DNA of 64,000 nucleotides from Lactobacillus taiwanensis DSM 21401 (GCF_001436695.1 NZ_AYZG01000001.1:124001-188000), one strand, 5' to 3'; positions 23,110 to 31,547 are shown, counted from the stretch's first letter. Numbers and translations: made by a program. Notes: generated by a model from the sequence alone, not told the origin.

Positions 23110-23138
23110 ACTTTAACGGCTAACTAGCATTTAGTCAA
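23110..23138 (-). promoter_or_regulatory. Promoter of the M-box transcript
   Basis: On the minus strand TTGACT (23138-23133), 17-nt spacer, TAAAGT (23115-23110). The aptamer begins about 35 nt downstream. Confidence 0.6.
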
Positions 23139-23142
23139 GTCC

Positions 23143-23730
23143 TTAATGCGGTTTTCGCATACTCTTAAATAAAACAAGACCAAAACTAATTAAGGCCGCA
23201 ATCACTAATCCCCAAACTAAATTTACGCTTTGTGGATGGTCTATTTTTTGTAATTCTTCTTGAGTTAAAGAATTTTTATCATAAGACAACTTATCTTTTT
23301 GTGCGATTAAGGTTGCACAGGCATTAAATACCAATTGAATGCCCGAATTAAAAGTTGCTTGCTTTTCACTTCTCAACTTGTTACCCGCATAGCGAATAAT
23401 GTTACTACATTTAGACTGCGTTAAAGTGTCCTGATAATTTTTACCAACAAGAATTTGGATATTTTTCTTCTTGCTTTGTAAGGCTGCTGCAATGATAACT
23501 TGATTCTTTTGTGGTCGAATTCTATTTATTGCATTACTATCCTTTAAACTTAAAAGACGAATCTCAGGTTTACTCTTTGTCTTTTGATACTCTACATTTT
23601 TTTGCGTAACAAGTTCTTCAGTTTTAGTGTTAAACAAATTTTCTGGATCATTAATAAATGAACTTGTACTAGCAGTTAATAATAGAAGACAAGCTAATAA
23701 AGATAGAAAACTAACAAATTTATTTTTCAT
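23143..23730 (-). CDS. Membrane-anchored TPM-domain protein
   Basis: This 195-residue protein has an N-terminal signal or anchor (MKNKFVSFLSLLACLLLLTAS), an extracellular domain (residues about 30-150) resembling the TPM domain (PF04536; NVEYQKTKSKPEIRLLSL, QILVGKNYQDTLTQSKC, FNSGIQLVFNACATLI) and a C-terminal transmembrane helix (VWGLVIAALISFGLVLF) ending in a short basic tail. TPM proteins are of uncertain function, with roles proposed in membrane-protein quality control. The family match is from memory and moderate. The start overlaps the comEB stop by 11 nt, so it is co-translated. Confidence 0.65.
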   Translation of the reverse strand: MKNKFVSFLSLLACLLLLTASTSSFINDPENLFNTKTEELVTQKNVEYQKTKSKPEIRLLSLKDSNAINRIRPQKNQVIIAAALQSKKKNIQILVGKNYQDTLTQSKCSNIIRYAGNKLRSEKQATFNSGIQLVFNACATLIAQKDKLSYDKNSLTQEELQKIDHPQSVNLVWGLVIAALISFGLVLFKSMRKPH

Positions 23731-24208
23731 TATCAGCCTTCTCTAACCTATCAGCTAAGCTTTGAACATACTTATGATCTAACGTTACTTGTTCAATTGC
23801 TACACCCTTTTCACGTAAGAGTTTAAGTGCCAAAGGATTATCATGATAGTCATAATAATAATTGATTTTCTTAATGCCTGCTTGCACTAAACATTTACTG
23901 CAATTAAAGCATGGAAAATAGGTAACATAAATTTCAGTACCTTCAGTTGAGATACCATTTTTAGCACACTGAATTAAAGCGTTCATTTCAGAATGAATAG
24001 TTCTAACGCAATGTCCGTCAACCATTAAATGCCCCACATCATCACAGTGCGGCTGACCGGAAACACTACCATTATATCCCGTTGCAATCATCCGGTCATC
24101 CTTAACTATTACGCTCCCAACTAAAGCACGATCACAAGTGGAGCGTTGTGCGATAACTAAGGCCTGCATCATGAAATATTGCTTCCACGGAATCCTGTCT
24201 CTTGTCAT
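23720..24208 (-). CDS. comEB: dCMP deaminase / ComE operon protein 2
   Basis: This 162-residue zinc enzyme deaminates dCMP to dUMP. The zinc ligands are in IHSEMNALI (His, catalytic Glu) and YFPCFNCSKCLVQAG (two Cys). The N-terminus RIPWKQYFMMQALVIAQRSTC is typical of the ComEB/dCMP deaminase family. Here it is not in a comE locus but between trpS and the TPM protein gene, so a housekeeping nucleotide role is more likely than competence. Confidence 0.93.
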   Translation of the reverse strand: MTRDRIPWKQYFMMQALVIAQRSTCDRALVGSVIVKDDRMIATGYNGSVSGQPHCDDVGHLMVDGHCVRTIHSEMNALIQCAKNGISTEGTEIYVTYFPCFNCSKCLVQAGIKKINYYYDYHDNPLALKLLREKGVAIEQVTLDHKYVQSLADRLEKADNEK

Positions 24209-24227
24209 TAATCTTACCTTCTTTAAA

Positions 24228-25256
24228 TTATTTGTTTAATCTATCAAAATAATTTAAACCAATTGCTTCTCTAACTTCTTGTAGAGTTTGGTTAGCAACT
24301 TCATTTGCCTTCTTTGATCCTTCTAAGAGCATTTCATATACAGCATCTGGATCTTGAGCAAATTTCTCACGACGCTCTCTAATTGGAGCGAGTTCTTCTT
24401 CAAGAACCTTGTTTAAGTAACGTTTGATTTTTACGTCGCCCAAACCACCTTTTCGGTATTGTTCTTTAAGTTCAGCTACCTTATCTTTATCCGGTGCAAA
24501 AACATCAAGATAAGTAAATACAGTGTTTCCTTCTACTTGACCAGGATCTTCTACATGAATATGGTTTGGATCGGTGTACATTGACATAACTTTCTTTTGT
24601 ACAGTCTTTGCATCATCAGCTAAGTAAATCGCATTGCCAAGTGATTTAGACATCTTCGCATTACCGTCTAAGCCTGGAAGTCTGCCTTGTCCCTTAGGTG
24701 GGAAGTAGCCCTTTGGCTCAACCAAAATATCAGTATTATATACTCGGTTAAATGTACGTACAATTTCACGAGTTTGTTCAAGCATTGGTTCTTGATCATC
24801 CCCTACCGGTACCACAGTTGCTTTAAAGGCGGTAATATCAGCAGCTTGAGAAACAGGATAATTCAAGAATCCAACTGGAATTGAATCTTTAAAATTCTTC
24901 TGTTTAATTTCAGTCTTAACAGTTGGATTTCTCTCTAAACGTGCAACTGTTACCAAATCCATGTAATAAGCAGTTAATTCAAAAAGAGCAGGAATTTGTG
25001 ATTGCACATAGATAGTAGACTTTTTAGGATCTAGTCCAACAGCTAAATAGTCTAAAGCTACTTGAATTAAGCTATTCTTAATTTTTTCAGGATCTCTAGC
25101 ATTATCAGTTAGTGCTTGAGTGTCCGCAATCATAATATAAGGCTCATATTTACCTTCATTTTGTAATTTTACACGGTTTTTTAAGGAGCCAATATAGTGA
25201 CCAATATGAAGTTTTCCGGTTGGTCTATCCCCAGTTAATAAAATTTCCTTTGTCAT
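24228..25256 (-). CDS. trpS: Tryptophanyl-tRNA synthetase
   Basis: This class I synthetase charges tRNA-Trp. The 342 residues contain [17 protein letters not shown] (HIGH motif) and [15 protein letters not shown] (KMSKS motif), with the tryptophan-pocket region [13 protein letters not shown]. The gap upstream to the divergent SRAP gene is only 134 nt and shows no T-box, in contrast to tyrS in this window. Confidence 0.97.
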   Translation of the reverse strand: MTKEILLTGDRPTGKLHIGHYIGSLKNRVKLQNEGKYEPYIMIADTQALTDNARDPEKIKNSLIQVALDYLAVGLDPKKSTIYVQSQIPALFELTAYYMDLVTVARLERNPTVKTEIKQKNFKDSIPVGFLNYPVSQAADITAFKATVVPVGDDQEPMLEQTREIVRTFNRVYNTDILVEPKGYFPPKGQGRLPGLDGNAKMSKSLGNAIYLADDAKTVQKKVMSMYTDPNHIHVEDPGQVEGNTVFTYLDVFAPDKDKVAELKEQYRKGGLGDVKIKRYLNKVLEEELAPIRERREKFAQDPDAVYEMLLEGSKKANEVANQTLQEVREAIGLNYFDRLNK

Positions 25257-25390
25257 ATTTTTTCTCCAATATATCTGTAATCTTTAACTTTACCTCCAAT
25301 TCTAGCAAAAATCCTTATTTGTTTAAACTTACCTAAAACTTGCTAAAATTAAATTGAGAGAAAAGTTATATAAAGAAAGGATGAATAAGG

Positions 25391-26002
25391 ATGTGTAGTC
25401 ATTATGAAATGCCGTCGCTTAAAGAAATTAAGACATATCTAAAAACCGATTTAAAATTACCGCTAGTTGTATCAAAAAATATTGAAGATAAATTTGAATC
25501 TGTTACTCAAATTTATCCTAAATCTCCATCTTTAGTTATGCTATATAGCGATGACGAACTAAAGCTAGTTGAAAAGAAATGGGGCTATCCTAGTCCATTT
25601 AAAAAGAATCGAGTAATTTATAATGCTCGGGTAGAGCGTTTTTATGAAGAAAAGCCATCAATGTGGGATGATTCATTTGCTCGTCAGCGTTGTATTATTT
25701 TAGCTAATGAATTCTGGGAAAGCAGCAAGCAAACTTACCTTGCTTCAAATAACAAAACCTATCATGAGCACTCATCTTTTACTGCAAAAGATGAACCGAT
25801 GGCACTAATTGCTGGCATTTATAAAGGTGATGATTTTTCAATGGTTACTACTGCTTCTAATGATACTGTGCTTCCAGTTCATGAAAGAATGCCATTAGTA
25901 TTAAAGCCATCTGAATTACGTCGTTGGCTCTTTCAAAACTTTACTTCTCTACTTGATCGTTCAGAATATAATTTGGATAGGCATCAGTTGCCACATCGTT
26001 AG
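25391..26002 (+). CDS. SRAP family protein (HMCES/YedK-like)
   Basis: This 203-residue protein belongs to the SOS-response-associated peptidase family. Cys2 of MCSHYEMP is the conserved residue that, after Met removal, forms a thiazolidine crosslink with abasic sites in single-stranded DNA. Other family motifs are YNARVERFYEEKPSMW with the conserved Asn and Glu, RCIILANEFWESS, and PVHERMPLVL with the His near the active site. The ribosome site GAAAGGATG is upstream. The promoter of the following tRNA overlaps its last codons. Confidence 0.92.
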   Translation: MCSHYEMPSLKEIKTYLKTDLKLPLVVSKNIEDKFESVTQIYPKSPSLVMLYSDDELKLVEKKWGYPSPFKKNRVIYNARVERFYEEKPSMWDDSFARQRCIILANEFWESSKQTYLASNNKTYHEHSSFTAKDEPMALIAGIYKGDDFSMVTTASNDTVLPVHERMPLVLKPSELRRWLFQNFTSLLDRSEYNLDRHQLPHR

Positions 26003-26025
26003 CAAAATGATATAATCATTTTGCT
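25988..26025 (+). promoter_or_regulatory. tRNA-Gly promoter inside a perfect palindrome
   Basis: TTGCCA (25988-25993), a 17-nt spacer and TATAAT (26011-26016) lead to a start near 26023, six bases before the tRNA. The -35 lies inside the last SRAP codons. AGCAAAATGAT (26001-26011) and ATCATTTTGCT (26015-26025) are perfect inverted repeats around the -10. Confidence 0.75.
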
Positions 26026-26028
26026 TAT

Positions 26029-26099
26029 GCGGGTATAGTTTAATGGTAAAATGTCAGCTTCCCAAGCTGAAGATGCGGGTTCGATTCACGCTATCCGCT
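26029..26099 (+). tRNA. tRNA-Gly (anticodon CCC)
   Basis: A complete cloverleaf can be drawn: acceptor GCGGGTA/TATCCGC, D-arm with GGTAAAATG, anticodon stem TCAGC/GCTGA with loop TTCCCAA (anticodon CCC at 34-36), and T-arm with GGTTCGATTC. The discriminator base is T. CCA is not encoded. It reads GGG codons. Confidence 0.95.
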
Positions 26100-26104
26100 T
26101 ATAT

Positions 26105-26141
26105 TAAAAACGAGGAACTCTACGAAGTTCCTCGTTTTTTG
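26105..26141. terminator. Bidirectional terminator between tRNA-Gly and the CPBP-like gene
   Basis: AACGAGGAAC and GTTCCTCGTT arms form a long stem with A-run and T-run on either side. It serves the tRNA on the plus strand and the membrane protein gene on the minus strand. Confidence 0.85.
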
Positions 26142-26804
26142 TTAGGCTAAAATCACCATAAAAATTCCATTTAGGATTGCTAAATAAATTGGCATCACGA
26201 TTCTTTGTGAATATAAGTAAGACCAAGCAAATAGCATCCCATAAAGACTATTAAGAATAAATAAACTAAATGAAGTTTGAAAATTAAGTATTCCATAGAG
26301 AAAGCCTGAACACATAATGCCAACTATACCGCTAACCATATTCTGGGCTCTAAACCCATAATTAAAGAAAAAGCCTGTTGTTAAATATACTTGCATCGCT
26401 GGCAGCAAAAGACCAGTAGAAAATATAAGAAACCAAAATAAAAGATTACATTCAGCTTTTTGATAAATTATTTGAAAAGACATTAAGGGCACGCTTCCCT
26501 TAGCTTGAAGATAGGAAACAAAAATACGTCCTAAAATCACGAGAATGGATACACCAACTATAAATCCATAATCTGCCAATAAAGGCATTGTAGGCCTTTT
26601 TTCAAAAAATCGTTGTTCTCGATTAAATTGACGAATATAAAAATATAAAGTAAACAAGGAACAAAGTAAGAAAAAAAAGTACCCTATTTTATTTACATGA
26701 TCATTTAATAGAGCTAATTTTTTAACTCCAATTACAATTAAATACAAGACTAAATAAACAATATATCTAGTCAAATTTCCTTGTCTGGATGATGGCGTAT
26801 TCAT
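26142..26804 (-). CDS. CPBP-like multi-pass membrane protein lacking catalytic residues
   Basis: The 220-residue protein has about six to seven hydrophobic segments. Its C-terminal half resembles the CPBP (CAAX/bacteriocin-processing) intramembrane protease family in layout, with LLLPAMQVYLTTGFFFNYG at the place of motif 1, CSGFLYGILNFQTS at motif 2 and MPIYLAILNGIF at motif 3. However, the EExxxR pair, the motif 2 His and the motif 3 His are all absent. If the assignment is right it is a non-catalytic member; if not, it is simply an unknown membrane protein. It is a single gene with the start supported by AAGGGGAAAAGAC. Confidence 0.55.
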   Translation of the reverse strand: MNTPSSRQGNLTRYIVYLVLYLIVIGVKKLALLNDHVNKIGYFFFLLCSLFTLYFYIRQFNREQRFFEKRPTMPLLADYGFIVGVSILVILGRIFVSYLQAKGSVPLMSFQIIYQKAECNLLFWFLIFSTGLLLPAMQVYLTTGFFFNYGFRAQNMVSGIVGIMCSGFLYGILNFQTSFSLFILNSLYGMLFAWSYLYSQRIVMPIYLAILNGIFMVILA

Positions 26805-26886
26805 GTCTTTTCCCCTTTATATCAATTACTTTCAATTATAGCAAAGCATTTAATATTAGTTGTACTTCATGAAAAATATATACTTA

Positions 26887-26915
26887 TTGACAACGCTTAC
26901 TTTGGTGATTAACAT
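26887..26915 (+). promoter_or_regulatory. Promoter of the ROK kinase gene with overlapping cre-like box
   Basis: TTGACA (26887-26892), 17-nt spacer, TAACAT (26910-26915). TGACAACGCTTACT at 26888-26901 matches the cre consensus at 12 of 14 positions and covers the -35. Confidence 0.6.
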
Positions 26916-26946
26916 GAAAGATAAGATAAAAAGAGAGGTAATACTA

Positions 26947-27807
26947 ATGAACTTAATTGCAATTGATATTGGCGGAACAACTATTAAAATCGCTACTTGG
27001 ATAAATCAAAAATTAAAAATGATATTTACCATTGATACGCCAGATAATTTAGATACTTTTTATGAGGAATTAACTGATGCAGTTAATGAAATAAAAGCTA
27101 ATCATAAAATTGATGGTGTAGCAATTTCTTCTCCCGGTGCTGTTAATAAAGCTACCGGAGTAATTGAAGGAGCAAGTGCCCTACCTTATATCCATAACTT
27201 TAAAATCGTACCTGAATTAGAAAAAAGATTTGGTCTACCAGTAAGTATCGAAAATGATGCAAATTGTGCAGCTCTTGCCGAAATCGCTGACGGAGCAGCT
27301 AAAGGATGCAAGAGCATGGCATTTTTAGTTATTGGAACCGGTGTTGGCGGAAGTATCATTATTAACAATCAAATTTGGCATGGTGCTCATCTCTACGGTG
27401 GTGAATTTGGCTTTATGATTATTGATGGTAAGCAGTTAAGCGATCTAGCTTCACCTGTTACCATGGCTAAGAGCTACAATAAGAAAACTGGAAAAGATTT
27501 TGACGGTAAAACTGTTTTTGAACTCGCAGACACTGATGATCCAATTGCTCAAGAAGAACGCGAAAAGTTCTTACATGCTCTTGCTGTCGCAATTTTTAAT
27601 ATTCAACACAGTTTTGATCCTGAAAAAATTATTATTGGTGGTGGAATTTCACAAAATCCGGAATTAGTTCCACTACTTGATGATGAGATTGCTAAACTAA
27701 GAAATAAGATCGAAGTTACGACAATTAAACCAATTTTGGATATTTGTACGTTAAAAAATGAAGCAAATTTGCGTGGAGCGGTTGCAGATTTTGAAAAAGA
27801 GCATTAA
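26947..27807 (+). CDS. ROK family sugar kinase (possible beta-glucoside kinase/glucokinase)
   Basis: This 286-residue cytoplasmic protein is a ROK kinase. The phosphate-binding DIGGTTIK is at residues 6-13, the sugar-binding ENDANCAALAEI near residue 104, and the second phosphate loop LVIGTGVGGSI near 125. The CxCGxxGC zinc motif of many ROK proteins is missing, as in BglK-type kinases. An ATG at 26947 behind GAGAGGT is preferred; earlier in-frame ATGs lie within the promoter. The position just upstream of three beta-glucoside operons suggests phosphorylation of a beta-glucoside or of released glucose; the substrate is not proven. Confidence 0.85.
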   Translation: MNLIAIDIGGTTIKIATWINQKLKMIFTIDTPDNLDTFYEELTDAVNEIKANHKIDGVAISSPGAVNKATGVIEGASALPYIHNFKIVPELEKRFGLPVSIENDANCAALAEIADGAAKGCKSMAFLVIGTGVGGSIIINNQIWHGAHLYGGEFGFMIIDGKQLSDLASPVTMAKSYNKKTGKDFDGKTVFELADTDDPIAQEEREKFLHALAVAIFNIQHSFDPEKIIIGGGISQNPELVPLLDDEIAKLRNKIEVTTIKPILDICTLKNEANLRGAVADFEKEH

Positions 27808-27860
27808 ATTTTATATAGACACTTTTTTATTATTAAATAAATGTGTTTGAAAGCATCATG

Positions 27861-27897
27861 AAAAAGGACTGAGGAAACTACCTCAGTCCTTTTTTGT
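27861..27897 (+). terminator. ROK kinase terminator
   Basis: AAGGACTGAGG and CCTCAGTCCTT form an 11-bp stem followed by a T-run. Confidence 0.85.
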
Positions 27898-27922
27898 TAT
27901 CTAATTAAGTAAAAGTATATAT

Positions 27923-27996
27923 TTTAAAATAAAAGTGCTTTACTTCTATTTTAAATAAGCTTATATTTATACATGTAAAATATGTAAGCGATTGCA
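27923..27996 (+). promoter_or_regulatory. Promoter, inverted-repeat operator and cre of the first beta-glucoside operon
   Basis: -35 TTTACT (27939-27944), 17-nt spacer, -10 TATATT (27962-27967). An inverted repeat with arms TTTAAAATAAAAGT (27923-27936) and ACTTCTATTTTAAA (27942-27955), 13 of 14 pairs matching, covers the -35. A cre-like box TGTAAGCGATTGCA (27983-27996, one mismatch) lies just downstream of the start. The arrangement suggests repression by a local regulator, possibly the UTRA protein at 31955, and by CcpA. Confidence 0.6.
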
Positions 27997-28009
27997 AAGA
28001 GAGAATATT

Positions 28010-29389
28010 ATGAATAAGCAAAAAATGCCTAAAGACTTCTTCTGGGGCAATTCAGTTTCAAGTATGCAAACTGAAGGCGCCTGGGATGAAGACGGTAAAG
28101 GCTTATCAGTTTACGATGTACGACCTGCTACAGAAAATACTACAGACTGGCACAGCGCGATTGATGAATATCATCGTTATGATGAGGATTTAGACCTAAT
28201 GAAAGAAATGAATATGAATATGTATCGTATTCAAATTTCATGGTCAAGAGTTTGTCCCGAGGGAGACGGGGATTTTAATCCTAAGGGAATTGAATTTTAC
28301 GACAAATTAGTAAATGCCATGCTTGATCGCGGAATCGAGCCAATGATTTGTCTTTATCACTTTGACATGCCACTACACCTAGCTAAAGAATACAACGGTT
28401 TTATGTCACGCCATGTTGTTGATGCTTTTGTTAGATTCGGCAAAAAGATGATTGATCATTTTTCAGATCGAGTTAAGTACTGGATTATTTTCAATGAACA
28501 CAATCTTTATTTCCAAGATGAAGTATTTAACATCTCCGGTTATGAAAAAGGTGACAAAACTTTAGATGATATGTATACCATCTTTCACCACACCATGATC
28601 AGTCATATTCGATTAGCTAATTACATCCATGAAAAATATGATGATGTAAAAATCGGTGGAATGCTTGCCTTCCAACAAATTTATCCTGAAACTTCGAAGT
28701 CTACTGATGTTTGGGCAGCAAAACAAATTCAAGAATTTTTGAATTTCAATATTTATGATGTAGATACTGGTCGCGGTTATTCACCAGAAGTGATGCAATA
28801 TGCTAAAGACCATAATATTAGTTGGGATATAACCGAAGATGATAAAGAAGAAATGAATAACGCAAAAGCTGACTTTTTAGCTTTTAGTTACTATTCTTCT
28901 TGGACAGTTTCAGCTGATAAAATTCCTGCTGACGTTGCACCTAACCGTTACATGAATTATGGCGGTGTAGAAAACAAGTATCTCAAGACAAATGCTTGGG
29001 GCTGGACAATTGATCCACTTGGTTTTAGAAACGCTATTACCACTATGTATAACCATTACAAGATTCCAGTTTTCCCAATTGAAAACGGAATCGGCCTAAA
29101 AGAAACTTGGGATGGTGAGCATATGATCGAAGATGATGAACGTATTGCTTACCATGAAGAACATATTAAGGCTATGAAAGATGCCATGTTCTTAGATGGA
29201 GCTAAAGTTTTAAGTTATCTAGGCTGGGGATTAATCGACATTCCAAGTTCACATGCCGATATGGAAAAGCGTTACGGTGCTGTTTATGTCAACCGTTCAA
29301 ATCATGACTTAAAAGATTTAAAACGTGTTCCAAAGAAATCATTTTATTGGTTCCAAAAAGTATTAAAAGATAATGGAGACGAAATATAA
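28010..29389 (+). CDS. 6-phospho-beta-glucosidase (GH1), first copy
   Basis: This 459-residue GH1 enzyme should hydrolyse phosphorylated beta-glucosides delivered by the PTS. The acid/base Glu is in WIIFNEHNLYF, the nucleophile in FPIENGIGL, and the 6-phosphate pocket Ser/Lys/Tyr are in SSHADMEKRYGAVYV. It is the most divergent of the three GH1 proteins here (459 against 497 and 482 residues, and no large insert near residue 40). ATG at 28010 is chosen because AAAGAGAG precedes it. The EIIC gene starts in its stop codon (TAATG). Confidence 0.92.
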   Translation: MNKQKMPKDFFWGNSVSSMQTEGAWDEDGKGLSVYDVRPATENTTDWHSAIDEYHRYDEDLDLMKEMNMNMYRIQISWSRVCPEGDGDFNPKGIEFYDKLVNAMLDRGIEPMICLYHFDMPLHLAKEYNGFMSRHVVDAFVRFGKKMIDHFSDRVKYWIIFNEHNLYFQDEVFNISGYEKGDKTLDDMYTIFHHTMISHIRLANYIHEKYDDVKIGGMLAFQQIYPETSKSTDVWAAKQIQEFLNFNIYDVDTGRGYSPEVMQYAKDHNISWDITEDDKEEMNNAKADFLAFSYYSSWTVSADKIPADVAPNRYMNYGGVENKYLKTNAWGWTIDPLGFRNAITTMYNHYKIPVFPIENGIGLKETWDGEHMIEDDERIAYHEEHIKAMKDAMFLDGAKVLSYLGWGLIDIPSSHADMEKRYGAVYVNRSNHDLKDLKRVPKKSFYWFQKVLKDNGDEI

Positions 29390-30819
29390 TGGGCGAACAA
29401 AAACAATCAGGCTTTAGTGTGTTTGTTAATAAATGCATACTGCCTCCAGTAATGAAATTTGTTAATACTAAGGCTATCCAAGCTTTACAAAATGGTATGA
29501 TTTATACTTTACCATTTATTCTTATTGGATCTATTTTCTTAATTTTAGGAAATATTCCTATTCCAGCTGTAGCTGATGCAATTAATAGTTCCGGATGGGG
29601 AGCCTTCTTTAACCAAGCCTACACTACTACTTTTAGTATCATGGCTATGTGGGCATCAGTTGGTATTGCCTACATTTATGTTAAAAATGAAGGATATGAA
29701 CCATTAGCTCCCGGTCTTACTTCACTAGCCGCATTCTTAATGCTTCAAACTTTAACTATTGACAGCCCATTAAAGAATGCCATGGCTAAAGGTATTGACG
29801 GTGGAATGAGTGCAAAAGCAGTAACTGAAAATATTGATAAGTTACCACATGCTTTACAAACATTCTTAGAATCACCAGTTACCGGAGTATTTAACATTAC
29901 CTGGCTTGGCGGAGACGGTATGATCGCTGCAATTATTGTTGGTTTATTAGTCGGCTGGATTTACTCAGCTATTATGAAAAAAGGTTGGACTATTAAGTTA
30001 CCTGAACAAGTTCTAGCTGCTGTTTCTAACCAATTTACTGCTATGATTCCATCAGGAATTATCTTAATTGGTACTATGCTTATTTACGCAGGCTTTAAGT
30101 TAACTACTGGTTCAGACTTCTTACAATGGACCTACCAGACTCTTCAAATTCCACTTCAAGGTATTTCAGATTCACTTGGTGGTGCCATCGCTATTGGATT
30201 CTTAGTACCATTCTTCTGGTTCTTTGGTGTTCACGGTGGTTTGATTGTTGGTTCCTTAGCTGGTCCAATGCTTCAGGCCAACTCATTCGATAACGCTCAA
30301 TTATACAAGGCCGGTAAGTTAACTATCGCTAACGGTGCCCACGTTGTTACTAACGAATTCTACAACAACTTCATTAACTTAACTGGTTCAGGTATTACTA
30401 TAGGTTTAATTATCTTTATCTTAATTGCTGCTAAATCAGCACAATTACGTTCAATTGATAAAGTTGAATTAGTTCCTGGTATCTTTAATATTAACGAACC
30501 ATTCCTATTTGGTTTACCTATTGTTATGAACCCATTCTTAGCAATCCCATTCTTCTTAACTCCAGTTGTAGTTGCAATTTCAACTTACTTTGTAATTAAA
30601 ACCGGTATTGTTCCTCCTCTTAACGGTTTTGCTTGTCCATGGACAATGCCTGCTGTTATTTCTGGTTTCCTAATTGGTGGCTGGAAGATGGCAATTTGGC
30701 AAGCATGTACTCTAGTAATTTCAACCTTAATCTACTGGCCATTTGCTAGAAAATACGACAAGATCTTGGTTCAAAGAGAAGCTGCAACGCTTAAGAAAGA
30801 CGAAGCTGAAGGTAAATAA
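29389..30819 (+). CDS. PTS system, lactose/cellobiose-type EIIC permease
   Basis: This 476-residue integral membrane protein is the sugar-translocating unit of a cellobiose-family PTS. About ten hydrophobic segments are visible, with the conserved FFWFFGVHGGLIVGSLAGP and FNINEPFLFGLPIVMNP that contribute to the substrate site. Its start overlaps the stop of the upstream GH1 gene, so hydrolase and permease are coupled. The EIIB and EIIA partners are encoded just downstream behind a separate promoter. Confidence 0.93.
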   Translation: MGEQKQSGFSVFVNKCILPPVMKFVNTKAIQALQNGMIYTLPFILIGSIFLILGNIPIPAVADAINSSGWGAFFNQAYTTTFSIMAMWASVGIAYIYVKNEGYEPLAPGLTSLAAFLMLQTLTIDSPLKNAMAKGIDGGMSAKAVTENIDKLPHALQTFLESPVTGVFNITWLGGDGMIAAIIVGLLVGWIYSAIMKKGWTIKLPEQVLAAVSNQFTAMIPSGIILIGTMLIYAGFKLTTGSDFLQWTYQTLQIPLQGISDSLGGAIAIGFLVPFFWFFGVHGGLIVGSLAGPMLQANSFDNAQLYKAGKLTIANGAHVVTNEFYNNFINLTGSGITIGLIIFILIAAKSAQLRSIDKVELVPGIFNINEPFLFGLPIVMNPFLAIPFFLTPVVVAISTYFVIKTGIVPPLNGFACPWTMPAVISGFLIGGWKMAIWQACTLVISTLIYWPFARKYDKILVQREAATLKKDEAEGK

Positions 30820-30834
30820 TTTTTTAGTTATTAA

Positions 30835-30878
30835 TTGACACTTATAATTAAAATAGTGCTATAATGTAAATGCTTTCA
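30835..30878 (+). promoter_or_regulatory. Promoter and cre ahead of the EIIB gene
   Basis: TTGACA (30835-30840), 19-nt spacer, TATAAT (30860-30865). TGTAAATGCTTTCA at 30865-30878 matches the cre consensus with one mismatch and covers the transcription start. It lets EIIB and downstream genes be expressed independently of EIIC, under carbon catabolite control. Confidence 0.7.
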
Positions 30879-30966
30879 ATGATGAAAGTGCATACATTTA
30901 ATTTATAGATCAACACTCTAACACTGAAAAACACTTAACTATATTTACAAAAAGGAGATAATTATT

Positions 30967-31290
30967 ATGGCAGATAAAACTATTATGTTAGCTTGTTCAG
31001 CAGGTATGTCAACTTCACTTTTAGTATCAAAGATGCAAAACGCAGCTAAGGAAAAAGGTAAAGACTATAAGATCTTTGCTACTGCAGCATCAGGTATCCA
31101 AGATGAAATTGATAAGGAACACCCAGATGTATTAATGCTTGGACCTCAAGTTCAATACATGGAAGATAGTGTTAAAAAGATCACTGATGAAGCAGGCATT
31201 CCATTAACAGTCATTAACATGCAAGATTACGGTATGATGAATGGTGAACATGTTCTTGAAACTGCTCAAGAATTAATGGGCGATAAATAA
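30967..31290 (+). CDS. PTS system, lactose/cellobiose-type EIIB
   Basis: This 107-residue cytoplasmic protein is phosphorylated on Cys of the P-loop-like motif LACSAGMSTSLLVSKM near the N-terminus and passes the phosphate to the sugar bound by EIIC. PDVLMLGPQVQYM is the other typical family motif. The strong site AAAGGAG precedes it. The following small gene starts directly after its stop. Confidence 0.95.
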   Translation: MADKTIMLACSAGMSTSLLVSKMQNAAKEKGKDYKIFATAASGIQDEIDKEHPDVLMLGPQVQYMEDSVKKITDEAGIPLTVINMQDYGMMNGEHVLETAQELMGDK

Positions 31291-31539
31291 ATGAACGACG
31301 AAGTAAAAATTGTTAATGAATTCGATCGCGATGGTCATCACTTCAAAATTGGTGTCAGCGCAGATGGACAAGTTTCTATTTATTTAGATAATGGAACTAA
31401 GGCTTATCATGGTTACCATTTTCCAAGTATGATTCAGATTCCTAAGGGTCTTGAAATTGATGGAAAAATGATTTTACAACTACCAATTGACTGTGATGCA
31501 GCAATTGATCAAGGAATTCGAGAATTAAAACAAAAATAA
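31291..31539 (+). CDS. Unknown 82-residue protein between EIIB and EIIA
   Basis: I do not recognise this family. The ATG abuts the EIIB stop, so it is certainly translated with EIIB if it is translated at all. The 82 residues show no signal peptide or membrane segment. The pattern (HHFKIGVSADGQVSIYLDNG, then KGLEIDGKMILQLPIDCD) suggests a small beta-rich cytoplasmic domain with a short C-terminal helix (AAIDQGIRELKQK). Its place between two phosphocarrier subunits suggests a role connected to the PTS or its substrate. Function is unknown. Confidence 0.75.
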   Translation: MNDEVKIVNEFDRDGHHFKIGVSADGQVSIYLDNGTKAYHGYHFPSMIQIPKGLEIDGKMILQLPIDCDAAIDQGIRELKQK

Positions 31540-31547
31540 TTTATGGG

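Noticed and set aside
25257-25390. Possible tryptophan T-box before trpS
   Set aside because: The divergent gap is only 134 nt, and no GGTGGTACC-type sequence or terminator is present.
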